From Saprospiraceae bacterium (GTDB lineage Bacteria > Bacteroidota > Bacteroidia > Chitinophagales > Saprospiraceae), in the NCBI GenBank assembly GCA_021739645.1, contig JAIPBL010000061.1, positions 1 through 37,675 of the forward strand: DNA of 37,675 bases, read 5' to 3'. Shown piece after piece: positions 14,534 to 23,987 of the stretch; positions within the stretch are counted from its first letter, which is position 1; the number at the start of each line of letters is the position of its first letter. Under the pieces are notes generated by a model. That model was not told where the DNA came from, made no database searches, and worked only from the letters and a program-made list of their open reading frames with translations. The translations under genes were made by a program, and so were the position numbers.

Positions 14534-16630
14534 ATGCAAAATATTAGCCTTCAATATCCCACCTGGTACTTGCTGCTCTGTATCGCCCTTGGCGTTGGTT
14601 ATGCGCTGACGCTCTATTTTAAAGACAAAACCTTTACAGAACAGCACCCCCAATTGCACAAACTGCTTGGTGTCCTGCGATTTCTATCTGCCACGCTGCT
14701 CGCCATTTTGTTGTTACAACCACTGCTAAAATCCCTTCTGACCGAAACCAAGAAACCAGTGGTGGTGCTGGCACAAGACGAATCCGAATCGGTCGGCACC
14801 GTGTTGACGGGTGAAGGACTTGCGGCTTACAAAGCTAGTTGGGAGAAACTGAAAGACCAACTCGCCAAGAAATACGAAGTGAAAGAATACGGCTTCGGAA
14901 GCGAGGTGCGAGAGGGAGTAAACTTCGAAATGAAGGACAAAATCTCGAATATCTCAAATGTGGTGAAGGAAGTGACCGACCTGTACGGCAACCAAAACTT
15001 GGGCGCTGTTGTGTTGGCCACCGATGGCATTTACAACGAAGGTAGCAACCCGCTTTATGCCGGTGCAAAACTGACTGCACCCTTTTTCACCGTGGCGCTT
15101 GGGGATACCACGGCGAAAAAAGATTTGGTGTTGAAACGGGTTTTTCACAACAAAATCGCCTACCTCGGCGACAAGTTCACCGTCCAAATGGACGTTGCAG
15201 CCAGAAATTGCGCTGGCACAAATACCAATATCACCATCTCGAAACTGGAAGGCAATGAGGTTCGCAATTTGCAAACCATTTCCCTGAGCATCAACAGCCC
15301 GGATTTTTTCACCACCAAAGAAATCGTGCTGGAAGCCAAAGAGGCCGGGGTACAGCGGTATCGAGTTTCACTTTCTCAGGTGAGTGGTGAGAAATCCATC
15401 GCCAACAACAGCCGGGAATTTTTTGTGGACGTGCTGGATGCCCGGCAGAAGTTACTCATCGTGGCAAATGCCCCCCACCCCGACATCTCTGCGCTAAAGC
15501 AAACGCTGGAAGTAAACAAAAACTACCAAATCACCATCGGTTACATCAACGACCTGAAGGTGAACGTGGCCGATTTCGATTTCGTGGTGCTGCACAACCT
15601 GCCCAGCAGCCGAAACGACGCCGCTGCGGTACTCAATGTTCTGAACCAGAAAAAGACGCCCCGCATGTTCATCGTTGGGTCGCAAACGAACCTTGCACGG
15701 CTTAACCAAGTCCAGCCGCTTATCACCATTCAGGGAGACCAGCAGAATTCAAATGACGTAACGGGTATTTTCAACCCCAATTTCAGCTTGTTCACGATTG
15801 ATGAAAACTTGAGCCGGTCGTTACCGACCTTCAATCCACTTACCGCACCATTCGGCGATTTTCAAGTACGGGGCGATGCACAAGTACTTCTCTATCAGCG
15901 GATTGGAAAAGTGGACACCAAATATCCGCTGCTTCTTTTTGGCGAAGACAATGGTGTAAAAATGGCCGTACTCACGGCAGAGGGGATTTGGCGCTGGCGA
16001 CTTTTCGATTATTTGCAGCATCAAAACCACGATATTTTCAGTGAACTGATTGGCAAGAACTTTCAATACGTGGCAGTGAAGTCCGACAAACGCCGCTTCC
16101 GCATTTCGAACAGCAAAAATATTTTCAACGAAAACGAGCCAGTTATTTTTGACGGGGAGCTGTACAACGAGAGTTTTGAATTGGTAAACGAACCGGACGT
16201 GCGCCTGACTATTACCAATGCCGACCGCAAGGAGTTTAATTACACTTTCAATAAGACGACAAAAGGCTACAATCTCAATGCAGGTGTGTTCCCGGTTGGC
16301 AACTACCGATTTCGTGGGAACGTAACTTTCAACGGCCAAAACCTGACATTCGATGGGCAGTTCAGCGTACAGCCCATTCAGTTGGAGCTGTATGAAACAA
16401 CTGCCGACCATGCCATGCTGCGGCGCTTGAGCAGCGAATTTGGCGGTGCTGTTTTTTACCAAACCCAATTAGAAGCACTAGGCGATTCGCTCTTGGCTCG
16501 TGATATCAAGCCTGTCATTTTTACCTCCACCCGCACTCGTTCGATTATAAATTTGAAGTGGATTTTCTTCCTGATTCTGGGAATGCTGAGTTTGGAATGG
16601 TTCCTTAGGAGGTATTTTGGTGCGTATTAG
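14534..16630 (+). CDS. Membrane-anchored vWA / amidotransferase-like protein
   Basis: The predicted product has 698 residues. Two N-terminal membrane helices (about 10-27 and 46-67) are followed by a von Willebrand A-like domain with a full MIDAS start DESES (82-86) in VVVLAQDESESV and the later ATDG (162-165). Beta-rich periplasmic segments follow, then about 310-400 a Rossmann-like part (LLIVANAPHPDISALK; FVVLHNLPS) like the amidotransferase-type domains in such proteins. A last helix near the C-terminus (WIFFLILGMLSLEWFL) ends in RRYFGAY. This layout is like the BatA/membrane vWA proteins of Bacteroidota, whose role is poorly defined. The ATG at 14534 is chosen because the first membrane segment starts there; 16 upstream codons look non-coding. 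Confidence 0.85.
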   Translation: MQNISLQYPTWYLLLCIALGVGYALTLYFKDKTFTEQHPQLHKLLGVLRFLSATLLAILLLQPLLKSLLTETKKPVVVLAQDESESVGTVLTGEGLAAYKASWEKLKDQLAKKYEVKEYGFGSEVREGVNFEMKDKISNISNVVKEVTDLYGNQNLGAVVLATDGIYNEGSNPLYAGAKLTAPFFTVALGDTTAKKDLVLKRVFHNKIAYLGDKFTVQMDVAARNCAGTNTNITISKLEGNEVRNLQTISLSINSPDFFTTKEIVLEAKEAGVQRYRVSLSQVSGEKSIANNSREFFVDVLDARQKLLIVANAPHPDISALKQTLEVNKNYQITIGYINDLKVNVADFDFVVLHNLPSSRNDAAAVLNVLNQKKTPRMFIVGSQTNLARLNQVQPLITIQGDQQNSNDVTGIFNPNFSLFTIDENLSRSLPTFNPLTAPFGDFQVRGDAQVLLYQRIGKVDTKYPLLLFGEDNGVKMAVLTAEGIWRWRLFDYLQHQNHDIFSELIGKNFQYVAVKSDKRRFRISNSKNIFNENEPVIFDGELYNESFELVNEPDVRLTITNADRKEFNYTFNKTTKGYNLNAGVFPVGNYRFRGNVTFNGQNLTFDGQFSVQPIQLELYETTADHAMLRRLSSEFGGAVFYQTQLEALGDSLLARDIKPVIFTSTRTRSIINLKWIFFLILGMLSLEWFLRRYFGAY

Positions 16631-16676
16631 TAACACGGACTAGCCACAAAAGCACGGACTGCCAGTCCGTGTTACT
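16629..16676. repeat. Hairpin repeat of the CACGGACT family
   Basis: AGTAACACGGACT (16629-16641) pairs perfectly with AGTCCGTGTTACT (16664-16676). An inner unit AGCACGGACTGCCAGTCCGT (from 16651) forms its own hairpin, so two pairings compete. It begins on the vWA stop codon. Related units lie at 23847-23876 and 23925-23961. Confidence 0.6.
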
Positions 16677-16680
16677 AAAA

Positions 16681-16706
16681 AGGCCGCCCTTTTTCAAGGA
16701 CGGCCT
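16681..16706 (-). terminator. Terminator of the giant Ig-repeat gene
   Basis: AGGCCGCCCTT (16681-16691) and AAGGACGGCCT (16696-16706) form an 11-bp stem with one mismatch and a 4-nt loop. On the minus strand it is followed by TTTTT, the normal shape of an intrinsic terminator, about 80 bp after the stop at 16785. Confidence 0.65.
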
Positions 16707-16744
16707 CAGCATTTCGCAAGGTTCTAAATTCAAGATTAGAACTT

Positions 16745-16774
16745 ATGTGGGTGCAACTCTAGTCACACCCACAT
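16745..16774 (-). terminator. Second hairpin just after the giant gene
   Basis: ATGTGGGTG (16745-16753) pairs with CACCCACAT (16766-16774), 10 bp after the stop codon. It lacks a T-run. With the next hairpin it may protect or end the transcript. Confidence 0.45.
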
Positions 16775-16784
16775 GTAGTCCACA

Positions 16785-19700
16785 TTATGGCAACATTTCC
16801 AAAATCACGTAGTTAGAAATCAAGTTGACGTTGGCCGGGTGGCTGAGGATAGCGTACAACAAGAGCATTGACCTATCGTTTGCCGGGCCTTGGTAAATGG
16901 CCCTACCGTCCAAGTTTACGTCTGCCTCCAAGTAGCCATCACTGATGAAGTTGGCCAAGAGACTGGTATTACCCGAATCGTACAGCACTGTCGTGAACAG
17001 CGTTAGCACGTCGTTTCCTGGGCCTTGGTAAACCGTGCGCCCGTCAGAGTTCAGGTCACCAGCCCACATGTACCGCTTGCCTCCAATTGTTACTGTCGGA
17101 TAGGTTCCGTTGACAGGGAACGCTATGTCGGTAAAGTCTATCGTCTGAAGCGCAGGGCTAAGGTCAAGTGCTTCGTTCGTCATTATGCCCAAGTGGTTCC
17201 TGTGTCGCACAGATACATAGTAAGTATTGGCAGCCGCAAACGGGAAGCGCAAGTTGCTTACACCATCCATATCAACCACATCACCATCACGCTGCAAGAG
17301 ACCTGCACGAGTGGTAGCTACACTGTCGAGCGATGTCGAACTGCGAAGCTCAACGAAGACCCAGTCAACAATTGCGTCCTCGTTGCTTACTGCAAACGTA
17401 GTTGTCGGATCGGTGATAACCTCAGTACCGCCGCCGTCTGGTCCATTATGCAGGAACGGAGAACCGTTGGTATTCGAAATATCGGTGAAAGGCTCTGTCG
17501 TTGGTATGAGTTGCTCTTGATTTACTCCATAACTCCTGAGCGTAGCCCGTGAGAGTGGTTCAGTAGGTGTTAAACCGATATGAGCACCCTGCAAGCCAAC
17601 CTTGATTGCTAGGTTGATACCAATACAAGTAGGGCCAAGAATCGGGTTACAAGGATCGAGTGGGTTACCATCGAAGATACCGTCACTGTCCGTCTCTTCA
17701 CCGTTGTTGATGTTGTCACCGTCAGGATCTTCTTGGTTGTCATACAGGCCGTCACCGTCCGTATCCACTAAGCAACGGTTATAGCTGATGTATGGCAAGG
17801 TAACGCCAGAACCATCAACCGTGTAGTTCCATGGGCCTGTTCCAGCAAAGTCAGTAGTTGATACGATGAGGTTGTTGTCCGTCATCCAAGCTTCCCAGTA
17901 GTCGGACAATTGGTCGTTGTCGTCGTCTGGGTCATCGTCGTTGATGATGCCGTCGTTGTCGAGGTCGCAATCTCCAGACAAGCACTTGTCAAGTACGGTG
18001 AGCGTTACTTCGTTGGTAACACCAGCACAATGCGGCATTGTGATTGCGAGGCGGAACTGCCAGCCATTCAGGCCATCTGTGTTCGTAAGGTTCAGGTCTT
18101 GGCCATAAGCGCCCTGCCACTTGGCCAACGGGTCAGTTGGGTTGACCACGCCAAGGGTGGACAAATTACCTAAGTTGGTAACAAAGGCCGTCCAAACGCC
18201 ACTTGGCTTTTTGTACCACCAGCGGTATGTCATCTGACCGTAGCCAGGATTCGTTATGGTTGTATTGAACAAGTGCGGCCTGTTGGAGCAGATGTTCGCA
18301 TCTACTGGCTGTAGGTCGATGGTAATTGGACCTTCCACGAAGAGGTTAGCCAAGTCGCTGTAGCCCCAATCACAATTGACTGTTTTCACTTTGCAACGGA
18401 ATTTGCTGTTGTACAAACCTGTCACATTGCTTATATTCAGCGTAAGGGAAAATGCCCCGGTATAAACACCTGTGTTAGCCAAGTCTTGCCATCCGGTGAC
18501 AGACCATTTCTGCCACTGGTAACTCACCACTCCAACACCAGTCGAGTTGGCAATGGCTATGGTGAAAGATGTTGCATCGTTGGAACAGAGTGTTACGTCG
18601 TCCGGTTGGTCGGTGAAGGTGATTGGACCTTCCACGTTGAGCACTGCTGCTGTCGTTGTGATAAGATTACAAGATGATGTCCAAAAATTGTTGCGGAACA
18701 TGTAGCCGTTCAATCCAATGATTGGAGATATCAACAGCGAGTCAGAGTTGTAACCACCAAAGTTGATGATGTTGCCATTAATTGTCTGCGTAAGTTCTAT
18801 GATGTCAATCCAAGTGACACCGTTATCAGAACTTACTTGCCACTGCCTGACGATTTCACTTTGACCTCCAAGGCTTGGGTTCGAGGCTTTCGAGAAGAAA
18901 AGCGCCTCCTTGTCAGAACAGTTGGTGAAATCCACAGGGTTCGTCGTGACGGTCAATGGACCTTCAACTTTCAGCTTGGCTGGGAAAGAGTAAACATAGT
19001 TACACTCACCAGTATTCACCGCAAGACGGAAACAACGGCCGTCGATACCTACTACGTTACCAACGGTAAGCGTAGGCGTATTCCAGTCGGCAAAACCATT
19101 TGCGCCAGCAGCAACGATGTCGCTGTAGTTGGTGCAAGATGCGTCGTCTGACCACTGCCACTGGTAAGTCATTGTCCCTACGTTGCCGACTGCGATGGCA
19201 GCAGCACCCGTGAAGGTGACACCTTCGCCAGAACACTGGGTAATGTCATCCGGGTGGTCGGTGAAGCTAATCGGACCTTCAACAGCCAGACATGCCTCAT
19301 CTGATTCAACAGATGCACATTCTGTAGTTTGTATCAAACACTTGTAGCAATAGCCGTTAAATCCGGCCACGTTGGCGAGACTCAAGTTTGCTGTTTTCGT
19401 ACCGTTGTAGATAGAACCGTTGTTGAGGTTGAACCAAGGTCCACCGCTGCCAGTTGTGCTAACTTGCCATTGGTAGGTTATTGCACCTTGGCCAGTGTTG
19501 GTTGTTACCACAGAGAAGTTAGCTGCGTTACCGGAACATTCTACCACAGAGACTGGCTGGCCACCCACGGCAAAATCAATTGGGCCTTCAACGGTTATCT
19601 GAGCGTAATTTGACCATTTTGCATCACAATTTGGTGTGCGGAATCGCATCCTGAATCGCCATTGGTACATACCAGCCACATCGCTAATGGCAAGTGTGGT

Positions 19701-22700
19701 AGTTGTTGCACCACTATAAACTCCACCATTTACAATATCCGTATATGCCCCATAAGTGCTCGTACCTTGGTTGTACGCAGATACCTCCCACTGATAAATC
19801 AAAGTACTAGGGTCACCGTTCTGGAGCGAGACAGTAGATTGGAAAGTCACACCAGAACCAGAACATTCAGTGATATTGTCTGGCTCGTCAGTTACAAGCA
19901 TCGGGCCTTCTACATCAACACAAGCCTGGTTAGAGTAAATGGTATCACAGTTGTCTGTCCAGATTTTCAAGCGGTAACAGTTACCGTCCATGTTGGTGGT
20001 ATAGGAGATACTCATCGTATCGGTGTTGATACCGTTGTAAAGCGTATCATTCACGAGGTCAACCCAGCCTGTGCCAGTATTTTCCTGCCAGTTGTACTGT
20101 ATCTGAGCAAGAGAATCAGCTTCGAGTGATCCAGTCAGTGCAACTGCACCAAATATAATGGCCTCGCCAGAACACTGGGTGATACTGGTTGGGTGTGCAC
20201 CGAATGACAACGGACCGTCAATATTCATGCAAGCAGCGTTGCTGAATACCCGGTTACACTCACCAGTGCTGAACGCCAAGCGGTAGCAACGGCTGTAAAG
20301 GTTAGCGACAGCACTTACATTGAGCGTTGTAGTCGTTTCACCTGAATAGACACCACCATCTGTTGTGCCATCAATGTCTGACCAGTTGAGGTTGTCAGAA
20401 GTGACTTGCCACTGGTAGTCAAATGTACCCGCAGTACCTACGGTTGCATCTGAGAAGAAGGAAGTAGCGTCGTTGGAGCAGAGGTCAACTGTGGTTGGTT
20501 GTGTAGTCACGGTAATTGGACCTTCCACAGTCAAGCAAGCTGAGTTGGTGAACAAGGTCGCACAAGTGCTGGTTCTTGCGGAAAGGCGGTAGCAATATCC
20601 ATGCAGGCCAGCTACATTGAAGATAGCCAACTGCGTAGTCGCTGTACCAGAATAGGTGGTGTTATTGGAAAGGTTGTTCCATGAAGTACCACCATCTATA
20701 CTTAACTGCCAGCGGTAAATGGTACTCCCTGCAACACCTGGGTTGTCAAAAGAGGCATTGAAAACGGTGGAGTTTCCAGAACACTCCACAACCGCTGTCG
20801 GCTGCGTGTTCACGGAAAGCGGGCCTTCCACGCTCAGGATACCATAGTTGGAGTAAACCGAGTTACAATCCGTTGCATTGGCGACAGTCCGGAAGCGGCG
20901 ACCGTACATAGTCGCCACGTTTGTGACCGTCAGTACGTCCGTTCCTGCTGCGATAGTACCGGTCTCCGAATGGGAGAACAAAGCAGCCATTGCCACGAAA
21001 TCAATATCTACCCAGTTTGCACCGTTGTCATCAGAATACTGCCAACCAAAGGAGAAAGTACCCTGTGGAATAGCAGCAACAGCTGTGAATGTAGTACCAC
21101 TGCCAGAGCAAACCGTGATATCATCTGGGTCGTCAGAGAAGGCAACGTTGCCGCTAACCTGAAGTTGTGCAGCTGCTGAATAAACAGGCACCGAACAAGT
21201 TGCGGTGGTATAACAGATGCGGTACCATTTTCCATTCAAACCAACAACGTTGGAAATGGTAAGCGTGTCCGAGGCACCTGCGCCTGTATTCGTACCAGAA
21301 ATTCCAGTATAGACGAGGCCAGCATTGGTGAGGTTAGCCCACGGGCCAGTGCTGGCGTCAGCAATCTGCCAGATGTGGCTTGTCACTGTTTGTTGTGGGT
21401 CGAGCGGGTAGCTTGCACCAGCGTTATTGAAGGCAGCAATGAAATTAACCTCGCTACCGGCACAGTTTGAGATATTATCTGGGTCATCCGTTACCGAGAT
21501 AGCACCTGAAACGTTGAGCCTAGCTGCGTTGGTGTAAACAAAGGCGCACTCGCCTGTGCTCACTTTCATCCGGTAGTAATGACCGTCCAGTGAGACGGAA
21601 ATACCGGCAAGGTTCAGTGTAGTTGTTGTGAAGGTAGAGTGTGTAGCACCTGCTGTGGCACCAGATATGTCGTTCCAAGTTACACCATCAGCTGATTCTT
21701 GCCACTGGTAAACCATTGTGCCCACTGCACCAGCGTTCACCGAAGCGGCTGTGAAAGCAGCATCTTCCGTTTCACAGTTTGTGAAATCAGCTGGATGCGT
21801 AGAAATGGTAATAGGCCCTTCCACCTCCAGCAATGCCGCAGCAGAATAGACCGTATCACAGACATCTGTGAATATCTTGCAGCGGTATTGGTAGTTGTGT
21901 TTATTCGCCACATTAGCAATGTCCATGCAGAGCGAATCTGTATTGTCAAAAACGCCGCCATCTTGGATGTCTACCCAAGTAACACCGTTGTCTATACTTT
22001 GCTGCCATTTCTTGTAAGTATCACCATCACCGAGGTTCTGAGTAGCCACGCAGAATTGAGTTGAATTTCCGGAACACTCAACTACATCATCTGGCTCATC
22101 AGTTATGGAAATCGGACCATGCACCGAAATGACCAATCCACCTGTCAATGCCGTATCCAGCAAACAGTTGAAAGAGTCAACAATGCTGGTGATATCGAGT
22201 ACGACTGAAGCCGTTGGTATAAACCAGATTGAATCACCACTATAATATAAAGGTTCTGAGAATGCTGTAGTGCCATCTGTATAGTTTACGGTATAAGGCG
22301 GCCAACCACCTTCAATGGTTACCTTGAACCAAGCCGTATCACCTACGTCACCTGCACAAATGACGTCAGCGCCACCGATGAGTTCAAGGGCTGCTGCTTC
22401 AGGATGGAAAGGGTCGCAGGGATCGCATATTGCGGAAACGTCTGGGTCAAGATAGCCGTCACCGTCAAGGTCCTCACCTGGATCTAAGACACCATTACCG
22501 TTTGCGTCTTCGACGGTAGCATCATAGACGCCGTCACCGTCCGTGTCCTCAAATCCGTTGAGTATGCCGTCACCGTCGCAATCGTGACAACTCCATGCCG
22601 AGGGAGAGTAAATCCCAAGCCACTCGTACAGACCGCCTGTCGGGTCAAATACCGAAAACTCGTTCCCCGGATTGGAGTTCTGCGAGTTTGGTATGACAGC

Positions 22701-23138
22701 AAATGGGTCGGTGTTGTTGTCAATAATATACATGGTGTCAGGACAAGGATCAGTCCTCAAAAAAGTAAATAGCAGGGTTTCATCACCTGCTACATAGTCA
22801 ATATGAGGAAAGTCGGTCGTCAAACCGAAGGAAACATACTTTGCAGTAGGGTTTTCCGTCGGCCCATTTACAGTAGCGTTTGAGGCCCATGTACCGCTTA
22901 CGCTTTGAAGCCCCGTCCAGGCAAAGTCTTTCGGCATGACCACCGTCACCTGGGCAGTACCAGTAATAGTTAAAGGCCCAGGTGTGACACCTATAGGCCT
23001 TACATAAACACCCCATTTGTCTGCATCTAAAAGTTGTAGTTTTAACTCCATCGCTGGTTGAGCAAAGACTGAGTTTAACGCCAACACAAAAAACGACACA
23101 AGGAGTATCATCTTAGGGTAAATGTTGGATCTGTACAT
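16785..23138 (-). CDS. Giant secreted Ig-repeat protein with calcium-binding and dockerin-like modules
   Basis: The predicted product has 2,117 residues. The ATG at 23138 opens a signal peptide (MYRSNIYPKMILLVSFFVLALNSVFA). Residues 28-180 are an N-terminal beta domain. At 184-241 acidic DxDGDG loops (DCDGDG, DTDGDG, DLDGDG) form thrombospondin type 3-like calcium sites. Residues 341 to about 1,712 are 13 Ig-like modules. A second block of DxDxDG loops follows. The last 280 or so residues are a module recurring in large Bacteroidota proteins (DWVFVELRSS, LLQRDGDVVDMDG, VSVRHRNHLGIMT), ending with two dockerin-like loops (GDLNSDGRTVYQGPGND and ADVNLDGRAIYQGPANDR). No classic T9SS sorting domain is visible. 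It is probably a cell-surface or matrix adhesin. It is monocistronic, with terminators after it and a long gap before it. Confidence 0.9.
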   Translation of the reverse strand: MYRSNIYPKMILLVSFFVLALNSVFAQPAMELKLQLLDADKWGVYVRPIGVTPGPLTITGTAQVTVVMPKDFAWTGLQSVSGTWASNATVNGPTENPTAKYVSFGLTTDFPHIDYVAGDETLLFTFLRTDPCPDTMYIIDNNTDPFAVIPNSQNSNPGNEFSVFDPTGGLYEWLGIYSPSAWSCHDCDGDGILNGFEDTDGDGVYDATVEDANGNGVLDPGEDLDGDGYLDPDVSAICDPCDPFHPEAAALELIGGADVICAGDVGDTAWFKVTIEGGWPPYTVNYTDGTTAFSEPLYYSGDSIWFIPTASVVLDITSIVDSFNCLLDTALTGGLVISVHGPISITDEPDDVVECSGNSTQFCVATQNLGDGDTYKKWQQSIDNGVTWVDIQDGGVFDNTDSLCMDIANVANKHNYQYRCKIFTDVCDTVYSAAALLEVEGPITISTHPADFTNCETEDAAFTAASVNAGAVGTMVYQWQESADGVTWNDISGATAGATHSTFTTTTLNLAGISVSLDGHYYRMKVSTGECAFVYTNAARLNVSGAISVTDDPDNISNCAGSEVNFIAAFNNAGASYPLDPQQTVTSHIWQIADASTGPWANLTNAGLVYTGISGTNTGAGASDTLTISNVVGLNGKWYRICYTTATCSVPVYSAAAQLQVSGNVAFSDDPDDITVCSGSGTTFTAVAAIPQGTFSFGWQYSDDNGANWVDIDFVAMAALFSHSETGTIAAGTDVLTVTNVATMYGRRFRTVANATDCNSVYSNYGILSVEGPLSVNTQPTAVVECSGNSTVFNASFDNPGVAGSTIYRWQLSIDGGTSWNNLSNNTTYSGTATTQLAIFNVAGLHGYCYRLSARTSTCATLFTNSACLTVEGPITVTTQPTTVDLCSNDATSFFSDATVGTAGTFDYQWQVTSDNLNWSDIDGTTDGGVYSGETTTTLNVSAVANLYSRCYRLAFSTGECNRVFSNAACMNIDGPLSFGAHPTSITQCSGEAIIFGAVALTGSLEADSLAQIQYNWQENTGTGWVDLVNDTLYNGINTDTMSISYTTNMDGNCYRLKIWTDNCDTIYSNQACVDVEGPMLVTDEPDNITECSGSGVTFQSTVSLQNGDPSTLIYQWEVSAYNQGTSTYGAYTDIVNGGVYSGATTTTLAISDVAGMYQWRFRMRFRTPNCDAKWSNYAQITVEGPIDFAVGGQPVSVVECSGNAANFSVVTTNTGQGAITYQWQVSTTGSGGPWFNLNNGSIYNGTKTANLSLANVAGFNGYCYKCLIQTTECASVESDEACLAVEGPISFTDHPDDITQCSGEGVTFTGAAAIAVGNVGTMTYQWQWSDDASCTNYSDIVAAGANGFADWNTPTLTVGNVVGIDGRCFRLAVNTGECNYVYSFPAKLKVEGPLTVTTNPVDFTNCSDKEALFFSKASNPSLGGQSEIVRQWQVSSDNGVTWIDIIELTQTINGNIINFGGYNSDSLLISPIIGLNGYMFRNNFWTSSCNLITTTAAVLNVEGPITFTDQPDDVTLCSNDATSFTIAIANSTGVGVVSYQWQKWSVTGWQDLANTGVYTGAFSLTLNISNVTGLYNSKFRCKVKTVNCDWGYSDLANLFVEGPITIDLQPVDANICSNRPHLFNTTITNPGYGQMTYRWWYKKPSGVWTAFVTNLGNLSTLGVVNPTDPLAKWQGAYGQDLNLTNTDGLNGWQFRLAITMPHCAGVTNEVTLTVLDKCLSGDCDLDNDGIINDDDPDDDNDQLSDYWEAWMTDNNLIVSTTDFAGTGPWNYTVDGSGVTLPYISYNRCLVDTDGDGLYDNQEDPDGDNINNGEETDSDGIFDGNPLDPCNPILGPTCIGINLAIKVGLQGAHIGLTPTEPLSRATLRSYGVNQEQLIPTTEPFTDISNTNGSPFLHNGPDGGGTEVITDPTTTFAVSNEDAIVDWVFVELRSSTSLDSVATTRAGLLQRDGDVVDMDGVSNLRFPFAAANTYYVSVRHRNHLGIMTNEALDLSPALQTIDFTDIAFPVNGTYPTVTIGGKRYMWAGDLNSDGRTVYQGPGNDVLTLFTTVLYDSGNTSLLANFISDGYLEADVNLDGRAIYQGPANDRSMLLLYAILSHPANVNLISNYVILEMLP
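18000..22118 (-). repeat. Thirteen tandem Ig-like modules within the giant gene
   Basis: There are 13 copies of about 105 codons. Each starts G(P/A/N)(I/L)xxxxxP, has a first Cys in xCSGxxxxF, a YQWQ-like core Trp, a VYSGxxTxTLxISxVxGLxG segment and a second Cys in TxxC, then SNxAxLxVE before the next copy. The paired Cys suggest one disulfide per module. Copies differ clearly in sequence, so the array is not a recent amplification. Boundaries are approximate. Confidence 0.85.
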
Positions 23139-23242
23139 AATTTTCGTGAGTTTAATAAATTTTGTATGTGGACTAAAATTGTGAAATATCACTTTCAGGG
23201 AAGGGGGAAAAGGAACAAAGGGCTGTGAGTTAAAGGGCATTT

Positions 23243-23267
23243 TCGTCCAGACACGAGGTCTGGACGA
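23243..23267. repeat. 10-bp perfect hairpin upstream of the giant gene
   Basis: TCGTCCAGAC (23243-23252) pairs perfectly with GTCTGGACGA (23258-23267), loop ACGAG, 105 bp upstream of the giant gene's start. It could be an operator, a leader hairpin or a REP-like unit. Confidence 0.5.
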
Positions 23268-23846
23268 GAAGGCTGCCCGAAAAAACACTATAAACCCAAA
23301 ATTTTTCTTAGGCGATTTGCCTTTATCAAAAGGCGCATTCGCTTTAGTTTTTTTCAGAATTTTGGTGCAAATGATTCAAGATGGAGTGAGACCAGTTTCT
23401 CTTTTGTGAGACCAAAAAATTCTGTCCAGCCTTTGCCGGATTATATTTTGAATTGCCGAAGGCAATCAAGTTTGTGAAAACAGTTCCTTTTCAACGTTCG
23501 GTAAGAAGCTGGGCAAAGCCGGGCTTTGGAAGGCATAGTGGGAACATAGGGTGCTGTTCTTATGCTGTTCACGTTCTTACTTTGCAGCAATAACTAGCTG
23601 CAACAGTTGTTGAAAACACTTAGGGGGAATATCAATCGAGGGGAATCTTGCAGGGGAGAACAAATCCACTTTGACAATCATTGTGCCAATTCTATTTTTC
23701 AGATGATAGACTTTAGGCACCAGAATTTAGACTTGCGGGCTAAATAGGTAGTCAACTCAATTTTGACAAGTTGGATTTTCTTCAAAGAGCAAAGCCAGAA
23801 AGGATGTTCTAAAACCTAATGTCTTAGTTGTCAGAAAAAGGGAAGT
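23268..23846. other. Intergenic region with no recognised gene
   Basis: This is part of the 849-bp gap between rarA and the giant gene. It has short stop-rich frames, no RNA gene and no TAnnTTTG in the right place for the giant gene. Apart from the repeat units listed beside it I see nothing that can be named. Confidence 0.5.
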
Positions 23847-23961
23847 GGGAAAGCACGGTCTAGCAGACCGTGTTACTTCCGTGCAAAGTGTATCGGAAAA
23901 GGGGAGCGGGAAGCTGATGGTAAGGTAACGCGGACTGCTAGTCCGTGCTTTCGTATTTCCC
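23847..23961. repeat. Inverted pair of CACGG-CT hairpin units
   Basis: CACGGTCTAGCAGACCGTG (23854-23872) is a perfect hairpin. An inverted related unit spans 23925-23961 and holds GCGGACTGCTAGTCCGTGC. The two read GGGAAA...GCACGG(T/A)CTAGCAG(A/T)CCG(T/C)GTTAC, and the T/A with A/T changes compensate within the stem. Direct repeats like TCAGAAAAAGGGAAGTGGGA precede each unit (23831 and 23893). It is located just downstream of rarA on that gene's strand. Confidence 0.6.
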
Positions 23962-23987
23962 AGCTTGCAGACACTTAAAGTCATTCA

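Noticed and set aside
15821-16468. 215-codon minus-strand frame inside the vWA gene
   Set aside because: Shadow frame; the plus strand carries MIDAS motifs and membrane helices throughout.
18000-22118. CRISPR-like or satellite array suggested by regularly spaced similar words
   Set aside because: The period is about 315 bp, copies differ, and the frame is open throughout: these are protein modules.
23757-23984. 75-codon minus-strand frame after rarA
   Set aside because: It is made largely of the hairpin repeat units and has no protein character.
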